DNA of 64,000 bases, taken from Flavilitoribacter sp020436695 (lineage in GTDB: Bacteria; Bacteroidota; Bacteroidia; Chitinophagales; Saprospiraceae). How positions within the stretch are numbered: position 1 is the first letter of the stretch; each line of letters opens with the position of its first letter. A program made the position numbers and the translations under genes. The notes beneath the pieces were generated by a model, which saw only the letters and a program-made list of their open reading frames with translations, was not told where the DNA came from and did no database searches. Below are positions 27,636 through 35,491 of this stretch, one piece after another. The stretch lies in assembly GCA_041392665.1 (NCBI GenBank), contig JAWKLQ010000006.1:62001-126000 (forward strand), given 5' to 3'.

Positions 27636-28709
27636 TTACTCCAAATTAACAATCTCCAGTTCCAGCCAGGTAAAAGCCCCCTCCTTTAGTAACCAGCTCA
27701 CTTTAGCCCGGGTAGGAACGCTTATACCCCGGAATGACCGGTAACTTTCGGCATCAATATCGATATGCCAGGTTTCAAGCGTACTTTCCCCGTCTCGCTG
27801 ATAGTGGCGGTCCGCTTCAAAGGCGATCACTTTTCCATCGCTGTTGAAAAAGAAAATGCCATCTACTGACTGGTTTCCGGCCCGTAGTTTAGCTTTTGCC
27901 CGTGCCTCATCCAACGCCTCCCACTGAATAAAATCTTCCAGAGCAACGGCAGGAAACCAAATGATCTCCGCCAGGTAACGCACCTGTGTACCCTGATCAA
28001 TTTCCGGGCCTTTGGCATCAACAATAGACAGCAAGGAAAATAGCTTGATCAGCATATGTCCCTGGCCGTTGAGCAGTTTATCCTTTCCGCTTAGTTGCAT
28101 CGGTGAATTTCCGCCCACCTGAGCATACCATAAAAAGGCCGGCTGCCGGACACCAAACCACTGGCGGGTCTCAAAAGCCATCCATTTCCCATTGGGCGTT
28201 GTCCTCATTTTACCTTGCTGCCAGATCTGTACATTTTGTAAGGTCTGCTGATCGGTCACCCCGGCAACTGCCATCCACTGACGGACCGGAGCCGGCAGGG
28301 CCGCCATTTTTGCATGATTGACCGCTTGATCAGCCGGGCCCCAGAAAGAGCTCAGATCGGTCCGCACCGAACGTTGGAAAGCCCATCCGCCCCAACCGCT
28401 TATTGCTACTGCAAGCAACAATACGTTGGGAATAGTCCCCCATTTAGCATCCTGCCAATACAAAATAATGAGAACCTGCGAAACGATCACTCCAACGATA
28501 CCTGGCAGCCACCACCAACTGTTGCGAATGAAAAACAGGGCCGCACTCACCAGAATGAAGATCGCGGCCAGTAACCACCAAATACCTTTTGAGCGGGAGA
28601 TAGGCAGGGTGAGCTGTTCTAATTCGGCCAGACCGAATGCTTTGGCAAAGCCCATGAAGTGGATGAGGCCATGTAAGATGATCACCAGGAGAAATGCAAT
28701 GCGTAACAT
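27636..28709 (-). CDS. Membrane protein with DUF6544-like domain
   Basis: The first about 125 residues hold four hydrophobic helices (for example IAFLLVIILHGLIHFMGFAK and GIWWLLAAIFILVSAALFFI). The remaining about 230 residues form a soluble domain with VRQWMAVAGVTDQQTL and MRTTPNGKWMAFETRQWF, features of the uncharacterised DUF6544 family. No catalytic motif was recognised. The gene lies 90 bp downstream of a sugar-isomerase-like gene on the same strand, separated by a repeat. Confidence 0.65.
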   Translation of the reverse strand: MLRIAFLLVIILHGLIHFMGFAKAFGLAELEQLTLPISRSKGIWWLLAAIFILVSAALFFIRNSWWWLPGIVGVIVSQVLIILYWQDAKWGTIPNVLLLAVAISGWGGWAFQRSVRTDLSSFWGPADQAVNHAKMAALPAPVRQWMAVAGVTDQQTLQNVQIWQQGKMRTTPNGKWMAFETRQWFGVRQPAFLWYAQVGGNSPMQLSGKDKLLNGQGHMLIKLFSLLSIVDAKGPEIDQGTQVRYLAEIIWFPAVALEDFIQWEALDEARAKAKLRAGNQSVDGIFFFNSDGKVIAFEADRHYQRDGESTLETWHIDIDAESYRSFRGISVPTRAKVSWLLKEGAFTWLELEIVNLE

Positions 28710-28719
28710 GATGACTTTT

Positions 28720-28797
28720 CAGGTTGTCAGTTAACCATTGGTCAATACTTCCAGGTGTGGCACACCTCGATACATCAACAACTGGCAACTGAATATA
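28720..28797. repeat. Degenerate inverted repeats in an intergenic gap
   Basis: The gap contains a small palindrome (aggtgtggcacacct near 28754-28768), whose core resembles the large palindrome at 63054-63108. It also has flanking ttgtcagtt / aactggcaa arms related to the repeat at 27517-27562. There is no gene. Confidence 0.45.
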
Positions 28798-28798
28798 A

Positions 28799-29710
28799 TC
28801 ACCCCAGCCCCACTCTCACTTTTTCGATCAAAGCTTTCACTTTAGGGATCGGATCACCGGGGCCAAGGGTTTCGATCGGAAGGTAGCCCTTATAATCCGA
28901 TTTTCTGATGATCTGCATCAGCCGGGCAACATCCGTTTCTACTTCTTTTCCCTCCATATACATCTTTTCTTTTACCTGCCAACTGATGGCATAAGGGATG
29001 GTTTTAGCGATTTCCGCAAAGGCATCGCCGGCCCGGAAGCTGCCGATATCCAGGATCAGCCCCAGCCATTCCGAATTCACACCTTCGATGATCCTGATCA
29101 CTTCATCGGCCGTACGGATAAAACCATTATGATTTTGCAGTCCGATCATTACTCCGTGCGCCTGGCCAAAAGCAACACACTCCTTCAGGTCGGCAATGAT
29201 CCATTCGGCCACTTCGTCCCAACTGTGGTCCGGGTAGGGTTGATGACCGGCAAATACACGGATCACCGGAGCGCCGAGTTTTTCAGCAGCCAGTATCCAG
29301 TTTTTGACCAGTTGGATACTTTCTGCTCTCATCGCTTTATCCGCATGGGTAAAATCATTACGCACCCCGGTGCCGCTGATCTCCAACCCCAGCCGAAATG
29401 CCTTGCGTTTGATATCATAAAGGAATTCGCCGGAGGGGACTTCCGGATAGCCCGGAAAATAATAAGCGGTAATGTCAACGGCGCTGAAGCCGATCTTGGA
29501 ACAGAATCCCAGGAGATCATCCAGGCTCATACTACCCTCACTGAGTTGCTTGTTAAAGGAATAAGCATTCAGGCTGGTTTTGAGGTTACCGACCTGATCA
29601 CAAAAAAGAGCATGGTAGTTTTGAGAAATAGAATGAGAAGTTATTCCAGCTACCAGAGGGGCTGCGGCTAACTTGGTCAGGAAGTTGCGCCGGTTGTTTA
29701 GTTGGTGCAT
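28799..29710 (-). CDS. Exported sugar phosphate isomerase/epimerase-like TIM-barrel protein
   Basis: The xylose-isomerase-like TIM barrel is indicated by VDITAYYFPGYPE, VIRVFAGHQPYPDHSW, MIGLQNHNGFIRTADEVI, LGLILDIGSF and YLPIETLGPGDPIPKVK, whose acidic and histidine residues form the usual metal site. I place the start at 29710 because MHQLNNRRNFLTKLAAAPLV is a Tat-like signal (twin arginine followed by NFL). The longer frame to 29782 adds no conserved residues. Proteins of this type are often found with glycan-degradation genes and act on sugars or inositols in the periplasm. The substrate is unknown. Confidence 0.8.
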   Translation of the reverse strand: MHQLNNRRNFLTKLAAAPLVAGITSHSISQNYHALFCDQVGNLKTSLNAYSFNKQLSEGSMSLDDLLGFCSKIGFSAVDITAYYFPGYPEVPSGEFLYDIKRKAFRLGLEISGTGVRNDFTHADKAMRAESIQLVKNWILAAEKLGAPVIRVFAGHQPYPDHSWDEVAEWIIADLKECVAFGQAHGVMIGLQNHNGFIRTADEVIRIIEGVNSEWLGLILDIGSFRAGDAFAEIAKTIPYAISWQVKEKMYMEGKEVETDVARLMQIIRKSDYKGYLPIETLGPGDPIPKVKALIEKVRVGLG

Positions 29711-29879
29711 ATCATTTTGTTTTAAAAATAAAAATTTTGCACTGATCCCGGCCACTCTATTTTTGAAAGGAAAGGCAACCAATATCCTTAACCTTCAAGC
29801 TTCCTGTAACCAAGGGTGACCGTCTTCCGTCTCATCCTGCAACTCACCCGACTTTATCAAGTCCTTAAACTAAAACGAC

Positions 29880-31532
29880 ATGCGTATACTCATTAGCCTT
29901 CTGCTCGTTTGTGTTACTTTTTCCCTAAGAGCACAAACAGACCTTTCCCCGGAAGCCTGGCGTGAAGACCTGCGCTTCCTCCAGCACACCGTTCATCAGG
30001 ACTATCCCTTTTTGTTCAAGAAAGTAGATGCCGAAACCTTCGATAAGGAAGTGGAAAAATTATACAAAGCGATCCCACAGATAGAAGATCACGAAGTGAT
30101 CGTTGGACTGGCCCGCATCGTATCGCTTTTCCAATACGGACATACCGCTTTGGGGCTCAACGCCTGGTATGATCACAAAGGCCTGGGGGTAAAGCAAATG
30201 CCCTATAACCTGATGCAGTTTAAGGACGGCGTGTTCGTACAGGGCGTTCATAAAGATTACGCAGATGCCCTGGGAGCCAAAGTGATCAAAGTAGCCGGCA
30301 TGCCGATAGAAGAGGCCATGTCGGCCGTTCGCCCGGCTTTCCCTACTGAAAATGAGCAATTTTTCAAGGTATATGGACTCCATTTACTTGGTAATCCGGC
30401 GGTGTTGCATGCACAAGGTGTCACCAAAAAACTTGAACCGGAGATCACCTTAACCCTGGAAAAAGGAGGCAAAACGTTTGACCTGGCCTTTAAGGGCATA
30501 TCCACCCAACATTTCCCCGGTCATTACGGATTCATCCAACAAAGTGAAGACTGGCTGGATGCCCGGGATCAGAGCAACACACCGCTCTGGCTGGATCAAC
30601 TCGATAAGATCTATTACTATAAATACCTGCCTGAACAAAAAACCGTTTATATCCGGCACAGCCAGATCCAGGATGATCCGGCAGAGGATATTCCAACCTT
30701 TTACGCACGGGTCTTCGACTTTATCGAAAATAATGATGTAGATAAGCTCATTCTCGATGTGCGTCTGAACGGTGGAGGTAATAACTATAAGAACAAACCT
30801 ATTGTGACCGGTGTGATCCGCTCAGATAAGATCAACCAGGTGGGGCATTTCTTTGTCATCACCGGCGGTCGTACATTCTCTGCCTGCCAAAATCTGGTCA
30901 ATGAACTGCACACCTACACCAATGCCATTTTCGTAGGCGAACCTACCGGTGAGAACATTAATTTTTATGGTGACAACCGGCCGGTAGAACTTCCCAACAG
31001 CCACCTGACCGCACGGTTATCCTTCGCCTGGTGGCAGGACAAACCCCAATGGGAAGGCGGGCAGTGGCTCCCACCGCAGGTTGCCATCGAACCCACTTTT
31101 GCGGATTACCAGGCTAACCGTGATCCGGTTCTGGATGCCATCTGGGGTTTTGACGACGAGGATATTATCCTGGACCCGATGGGCTATCTGGAAAAGTTGT
31201 TCAGGGCCGGGGAGATAGAAAAGGTGACCAGTGAGTCAGCCCGGCTGGTGCATGATCCGCTTTATGCGTATTACGATTTTGAAGCCCAGTTCAACCGGGC
31301 CGGCTATAATTTACTTGGAGACAAGCAGTTTGATGCCGCTTTGTTCGTCTTTGATATGACCGCCAAACTCTTCCCCCATTCTCCGAATGCATGGGATAGC
31401 CTGGCCGAGGGCCACTGGAAAGCCGGGCACCTGGATAAGGCCAGGGAATATTACCAAAAGGCAATGGCAATGGACCCCGATGGAGCCACCGGTGCCAATG
31501 CGAAAAAGATGTTGGAAGAGATGGATAAATAA
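29880..31532 (+). CDS. S41-family-like peptidase with C-terminal TPR
   Basis: A signal peptide (MRILISLLLVCVTFSLRAQ) precedes an S41/tail-specific-protease-like fold. KLILDVRLNGGGNN and GGRTFSACQNLVNEL (likely nucleophile serine about residue 333) are followed by FVGEPTGENINFYGD. In Ctp-type enzymes the equivalent of the last segment supplies a catalytic lysine (often GKG); here it is Glu-Asn, so the protein may be a tricorn-like or non-peptidase variant. A TPR-like segment (about 470-545) ends the protein, and no PDZ domain is obvious. It is a monocistronic periplasmic protein. Confidence 0.75.
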   Translation: MRILISLLLVCVTFSLRAQTDLSPEAWREDLRFLQHTVHQDYPFLFKKVDAETFDKEVEKLYKAIPQIEDHEVIVGLARIVSLFQYGHTALGLNAWYDHKGLGVKQMPYNLMQFKDGVFVQGVHKDYADALGAKVIKVAGMPIEEAMSAVRPAFPTENEQFFKVYGLHLLGNPAVLHAQGVTKKLEPEITLTLEKGGKTFDLAFKGISTQHFPGHYGFIQQSEDWLDARDQSNTPLWLDQLDKIYYYKYLPEQKTVYIRHSQIQDDPAEDIPTFYARVFDFIENNDVDKLILDVRLNGGGNNYKNKPIVTGVIRSDKINQVGHFFVITGGRTFSACQNLVNELHTYTNAIFVGEPTGENINFYGDNRPVELPNSHLTARLSFAWWQDKPQWEGGQWLPPQVAIEPTFADYQANRDPVLDAIWGFDDEDIILDPMGYLEKLFRAGEIEKVTSESARLVHDPLYAYYDFEAQFNRAGYNLLGDKQFDAALFVFDMTAKLFPHSPNAWDSLAEGHWKAGHLDKAREYYQKAMAMDPDGATGANAKKMLEEMDK

Positions 31533-31715
31533 GCCCCCTCTGCCTTCGGCATCTCTCCCACAGGGGAGAATCTCAGTCAACAGCATAGTGAACGGATTTA
31601 AGAATAAACCTACTTTTTTGTGAAAGGCAGATGAAAAGAAAGAGTCGTAAGTCAGTTAGTCGTAAGTCAGCTAGTCGTAACAAACTGAGGACTTACGACT
31701 AACCGACCTACGACT
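31533..31715. repeat. AGTCGTAAGTC direct and inverted repeats
   Basis: The gap contains agtcgtaagtc at 31643-31653 and 31658-31668, a partial third copy at 31673, and the inverted form at 31690-31700, with a one-base variant at 31705-31715 that ends next to the sulfatase stop codon. A separate hairpin-like sequence (cccctctgccttcggcatct) lies near 31536. The array sits between two convergent genes and may act as a bidirectional terminator. Confidence 0.6.
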
Positions 31716-31716
31716 T

Positions 31717-33237
31717 TTACTCACATCCGTACTTTTTCCCACGCAACGGTACCACCTCATATTCTCCGATCTTGGCCTGCAGGTCATAATCGTGAAACTG
31801 ATAATTGGGCGTATACAGCACCGTATCCCAGTAAATAGTTTCGGGTTCGGTAGCACGTAGATCGCCGGAAGAGACCATCCATTTTTGCAGGGTTTCCTGC
31901 ATGCCGGCCAGTCTTTCGGCATAAGCAGGGTCTTCGGCCAGGTTATTTAGCTGAAAGGGATCATCGTTTACAGCATATAGCTCTTCAGCCGGGCGTTTGC
32001 TGAAAGTCAGTTTAAAATAATCCGGCTGACCGGTCGAGGCACGGCCTTCCATATCCATGATCAGGAATTTACTGATGGAATTATCTACATCGCCATACTG
32101 ACCGACAGACTGGTGCGTTACCGGATCACCGGCCGGCCAGCGTTCCGGCATAAAATTCCGGATATACAGAAAGTCGTGGTCCCGTACTGCCCGAACCGGG
32201 TAACTCAGATCCCCCTTTCTTACATTGGCGTGTCGCTCTCTTTCCAGAAAGACCATATCCCGGCCGCCGGTATTAGAAGGGGCTTCCAATAACGGCCACA
32301 AGCTCTGACCACTCATTTCCCCGGGAATATCCTGTCCACAGGCTTCCAGGAAAGTAGGAGCAAAATCGATGAAATTCATAAAGGCATCAGTCACCGTACC
32401 GGCAGCTATTTCGGATGGGAAACGCATCGCCAGGGGCATGCGCGTACCATAATCATACAAATTAGCTTTGGCCCGGGGAAAAGGCATACCATTGTCACTG
32501 GTCATTACGATGATGGTATTATCCAACTCACCGGCAGCTTCCAGCATTTGCAGGATCTGGCCGCATTCCCGGTCAAACCGCTCAACTTCAAAATAATAGT
32601 CCAGGATATCGTTGCGTATACAATCCACATCGGGTAAAAAGCCGGGCACAGTTACCATCAGTGGGTCCATGCCGGTGTGCAAACCCGTATTGGGGACATA
32701 GTCGCGGTGTGGATCAGTACTGCCGAACCAAAAACAGAAAGGCTGATCGGCGGGTTTCTTAGCAAAAAATTCCCGAAAACCGGCATAATCCTCTCCAGCC
32801 GGGTTGTGAGTATACCCTCCTTTTTTGAAATCTCCGGGGCCCCAACCCTTACGCGTTTTACCGCTGAAGTACCCCGCTTCGGTGAGCAGGCTCACCCAGT
32901 TGGGAAATTTACTGGGGATAACCGACCAAAGATTACCGGCGCTTTCCAATTGATGAGGGTATCGCCCCGTAACGATAGCGGCTCTGGACGGTGCACAGGA
33001 AGGCGCGGCGCAATAAGCATTATTAAAGAGTGCACCTTCCCGGGCCAGGCGGTCAAAAGTCGGCGTACGCACGATCTGGTCTCCGTACACTCCGGCGTGC
33101 GGGTACGACCAGTCATCGGCGATCATAAAAAGAATGTTGGGTCGGGTAATTTTTTCGGTAGTCGTTGCCGTTTCCTGTGTAACAGGCTTACAGGAGAAGC
33201 ACAGCAGACTGAGCAGGCAGAAAGCTAGGTTTTTCAT
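31717..33237 (-). CDS. Sulfatase lipoprotein (N-sulfoglucosamine-sulfohydrolase-like)
   Basis: The sulfatase signature is clear: RPNILFMIADDWSYPHAG near residues 32-49 (metal aspartates) and CAPSRAAIVTGRYPHQ from about residue 81, where Cys81 in C-x-P-S-R is the site converted to formylglycine. The MTSDNGMPFPRAKANLYDYG segment matches the heparan N-sulfatase-like subgroup. A lipobox (LCFSC, cysteine 16) predicts membrane anchoring. It should remove sulfate from sulfated glycans, such as algal or animal polysaccharides. A formylglycine-generating enzyme would be required and none is seen in this window. A MITE-like repeat lies 70 bp upstream. Confidence 0.9.
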   Translation of the reverse strand: MKNLAFCLLSLLCFSCKPVTQETATTTEKITRPNILFMIADDWSYPHAGVYGDQIVRTPTFDRLAREGALFNNAYCAAPSCAPSRAAIVTGRYPHQLESAGNLWSVIPSKFPNWVSLLTEAGYFSGKTRKGWGPGDFKKGGYTHNPAGEDYAGFREFFAKKPADQPFCFWFGSTDPHRDYVPNTGLHTGMDPLMVTVPGFLPDVDCIRNDILDYYFEVERFDRECGQILQMLEAAGELDNTIIVMTSDNGMPFPRAKANLYDYGTRMPLAMRFPSEIAAGTVTDAFMNFIDFAPTFLEACGQDIPGEMSGQSLWPLLEAPSNTGGRDMVFLERERHANVRKGDLSYPVRAVRDHDFLYIRNFMPERWPAGDPVTHQSVGQYGDVDNSISKFLIMDMEGRASTGQPDYFKLTFSKRPAEELYAVNDDPFQLNNLAEDPAYAERLAGMQETLQKWMVSSGDLRATEPETIYWDTVLYTPNYQFHDYDLQAKIGEYEVVPLRGKKYGCE

Positions 33238-33307
33238 TTTGTAATGGTGTAAGATTTATTCGGGTAGTGAAGATAACAAAACTTACTCCATTATCCGGAG
33301 AGCTAAG

Positions 33308-33431
33308 TGACGGGGCAAAAATAAATGAACTAATTTTAGGTTTTTAATATTTTGCTAAGCCATTGACTAGCAGGAAATGGTGTGTGAAATTTTCAAAACC
33401 TCTGAAAAAATTGGTTCATTTATTTCCGTCA
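33308..33431. mobile_element. MITE-like element, full copy A (124 bp)
   Basis: It starts with tgacgg and ends with ccgtca. The terminal inverted repeats extend inward with an aaataaatgaac core, and the interior is also partly palindromic. A second copy of exactly the same length lies inverted at 45573-45696, with about seven base differences. A 35-bp derivative lies at 50669-50703. It has no coding capacity. It lies just upstream of the sulfatase gene and just downstream of the second methyltransferase. Confidence 0.75.
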
Positions 33432-33455
33432 AACTACTAAGGTGATGAGTCGGGA

Positions 33456-34175
33456 TTAATCTTTCCTGACCAACACCCAGTCACTCACGCCGCGAAAGGT
33501 GATCCCTCCATCGAGGATCTCAAAACCGCATTCCCGTACCGTTTGCTCGAACTCTTCGTAACTATGCGTCCAGAAAACGCCGTCTTTCTGCATTTGCCGG
33601 ATATAGGCATTTTGCCGGCTTACCTCTTTTCCTTCCCGGAAGATCTGCCAGGTCTTTGCCGGCCCATACTCCCTGAGGAAATGCCAGGCCAGTGCCAACT
33701 GCCAGTCCAGTACATTGACCACCCTCCCGGCATCTACCAACAGTGCCTTTCCTCCTTTCCGTAACCAGGAGTGGATCTTCTGCAATGCTTCAACCGGATC
33801 AGGAAAAGCATAAAGGGCATGGATACTGATCACCGCTTCCAGGGAACCGGCCGGAAAATCCATTTCTTCTACCCCACTTTCGAGTATAGATAAATTTTCA
33901 ATTCCTTTCTCGATCATTTTGTCATGAGCGACTTCATTCATGCCGGCATCTTTATCGGCGTGGATCACCTGCGCTTCCGGGAATTGTTGCGCCAACCGGA
34001 TAGAATAATTACCGGTACCGGCTCCCAGGTCCAGGATCGTATTGTCGTTATCGATCTGCCAATCTTTGATCAGATCGAAAACCTGCCGATGTAGTCGTTG
34101 ATAAAAAGGATTATATTGGATGAGCATATCATATTTCCGGGCATAGGTATCCCAGCTAACAACTGGAGTCTTCAT
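33456..34175 (-). CDS. Class I SAM-dependent methyltransferase (paralog of 2929-3669)
   Basis: Motif I (ILDLGAGTGNYSIRLAQQ), the acidic motif (VIHADKDAGMN) and a post-motif segment (VISIHALYAFPDPVEAL) are intact. The N-terminus (WDTYARKYDMLIQYNPFY) and C-terminus (TFRGVSDWVLVRKD) align with the methyltransferase of the first cassette. It is transcribed 126 bp downstream of a second N-acyl synthase paralog, repeating the gene order of 2124-3669. The FAD oxidase of the first cassette has no counterpart here. It may methylate the product of its partner synthase (inference). Confidence 0.8.
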   Translation of the reverse strand: MKTPVVSWDTYARKYDMLIQYNPFYQRLHRQVFDLIKDWQIDNDNTILDLGAGTGNYSIRLAQQFPEAQVIHADKDAGMNEVAHDKMIEKGIENLSILESGVEEMDFPAGSLEAVISIHALYAFPDPVEALQKIHSWLRKGGKALLVDAGRVVNVLDWQLALAWHFLREYGPAKTWQIFREGKEVSRQNAYIRQMQKDGVFWTHSYEEFEQTVRECGFEILDGGITFRGVSDWVLVRKD

Positions 34176-34301
34176 TTTTTGATGTTTAGTGTTAGAACAA
34201 TTAGACTATTTCGTTGGCCTGTACTACCGTTAGCGGTTACAGGTTTGGCGGTTGCCCTCATGATGAAAAGCAAACGGTAAAATAACCGAAGTCAGCATCC
34301 A

Positions 34302-35006
34302 TCAGGCCAGGGCGATCCCGGCACAATACATGTACCGCCGCAAATCTTCATCGGAATAATCGGGCATTCCTTTCTGAATGGCAACTTCAAAACAACGGTC
34401 CCGGGTGGTGGCCATCAGGGCCACTTCGGCATCCACCCAGGGAATAAACTGCCGCGTTGTTGAAATTTCCTCCATTCCCAGAAACCGCCGATAGAATGGA
34501 ACATGATGATCCCGAACGGAGGTAAGAATGTGGCTGACCCCATGCAGCGCCGAATTCAGTGCGTGCATCTGAAACAGCAGCAATTGGGCAAACATGGATT
34601 TCCGCCCCTGGAAGTGTGGGCTGACGGCAAAACGGTTCGATTCCAGAAAACCGACATTTGTACCGAGTGACCGCTCTATATCCTCAGCAAAATAAGATCT
34701 TGCCTCGGTGGTCTGCCATTCGTAGACATCGGAATAAATACAGGAACGGATGGTAGCTACCGGCTGCCCCTCATGCCAGACCAAGTGGGTCCAGGTATGC
34801 GGTGAAGGATCAAAATCGTCGGAAAGCAATTCCTGTGGATTAGGTGGAATGGAACCGGCCTGGAGATAGGCCTGATAGCGTAGGTGGAAGGCATTGTAGA
34901 AGCTCTCCTGATGTCGGCAAACCTCTACGGTAAATCCATTACTGGACAGTACGATCTGTTTTGGACCCCGCCCTGTGGGCAGGCCCTGATTAACCGGGGT
35001 TTTCAT
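34302..35006 (-). CDS. LuxI/FeeM-like N-acyl amino acid synthase (second copy)
   Basis: This is clearly homologous to the protein at 2124-2846 along its whole length. Shared segments are NGFT(I/V)E(I/V)C, AFHLRY, LVWHEG, VATIRSC, FLESNRFAVSPHFQGRKSMFA, HHVPFYRRFLGME, IPWVDAEV and GMPDY. The E-x-x-R-F signature of LuxI-like enzymes is kept. The N-terminal 20 residues and C-terminal tail differ. No AraC regulator or acaacataatt boxes are seen upstream, so this copy is probably regulated differently. The downstream gene is the methyltransferase paralog. Acyl chain and acceptor are unknown. Confidence 0.7.
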   Translation of the reverse strand: MKTPVNQGLPTGRGPKQIVLSSNGFTVEVCRHQESFYNAFHLRYQAYLQAGSIPPNPQELLSDDFDPSPHTWTHLVWHEGQPVATIRSCIYSDVYEWQTTEARSYFAEDIERSLGTNVGFLESNRFAVSPHFQGRKSMFAQLLLFQMHALNSALHGVSHILTSVRDHHVPFYRRFLGMEEISTTRQFIPWVDAEVALMATTRDRCFEVAIQKGMPDYSDEDLRRYMYCAGIALA

Positions 35007-35301
35007 TTTTTAGTATTTACGGGTTTAGTTTGTGTGAAATTAGGAATAAATAGGCAGATTTCAAATAGTAAGGCCTTCTAAGTTTCGAAAACGTAGAACA
35101 TGATTAAATTTTCCTGATTGAGCGAGAGTGAGCAAATTTTGTTCTGACCGAGGCAAAAAACGCAGGCATACCGTTCGGCTGAGCTCACGTCGAAGCCTGC
35201 AAAGTACGGAGAGGCTTTTTAACGATGGACAGGAGAAAATTTGCCATTCGTAGCCAATCGAGGGGATTTTAAGCATGTTCTTTCTTAGGAAGGCAGGGTG
35301 C
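35007..35301. other. Intergenic region upstream of the second acyl synthase
   Basis: No convincing gene is seen; a minus-strand 84-codon frame at 35061-35315 ends in the terminator and lacks coding character. A hairpin is present: gcaggc (35162-35167) with gcctgc (35195-35200), preceded on the plus strand by a6, so it reads as a possible minus-strand terminator. Its loop holds ttcggctgagctcacgtcga, which resembles a widely scattered intergenic repeat. The promoter of the synthase gene should lie at the left end. Confidence 0.45.
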
Positions 35302-35330
35302 AAAAAAAAAGCCACGCCTGTCGGCGTGGC
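35302..35330 (-). terminator. Rho-independent terminator of the large T9SS gene
   Basis: On the minus strand an 8-bp GC-rich stem (gccacgcc/ggcgtggc, 35311-35318 with 35323-35330, 4-base loop) is followed by nine T. It ends the transcript of the minus-strand gene whose stop is at 35492, leaving a 160-base 3' untranslated region. Confidence 0.85.
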
Positions 35331-35491
35331 CTCTCGCTAATAACAAATCATAATCTCATGAAATAATAAGACGACCTAAATTTTTATATCTCTTGGAAGC
35401 GAAAGGTTACCCCTTTTTGGCTTCTTTTGATAATTCGATTTGGGGGTTCCCCGCCGAGGAGCAAGGAACCGAATCGCTAATGGGATTACCG

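Noticed and set aside
31643..31715. Short repeats considered as a CRISPR array
   Set aside because: The repeats are 11 bp with tiny, irregular spacers and inverted copies, and no cas genes are present.
24713..33237. A classical polysaccharide utilisation locus
   Set aside because: No SusC/SusD pair or hybrid regulator is present and the genes are on both strands in separate units.
35061..35315. Minus-strand 84-codon ORF in the gap upstream of the second acyl synthase
   Set aside because: It ends inside a hairpin region and overlaps the terminator; composition is not coding-like and no motif is visible.
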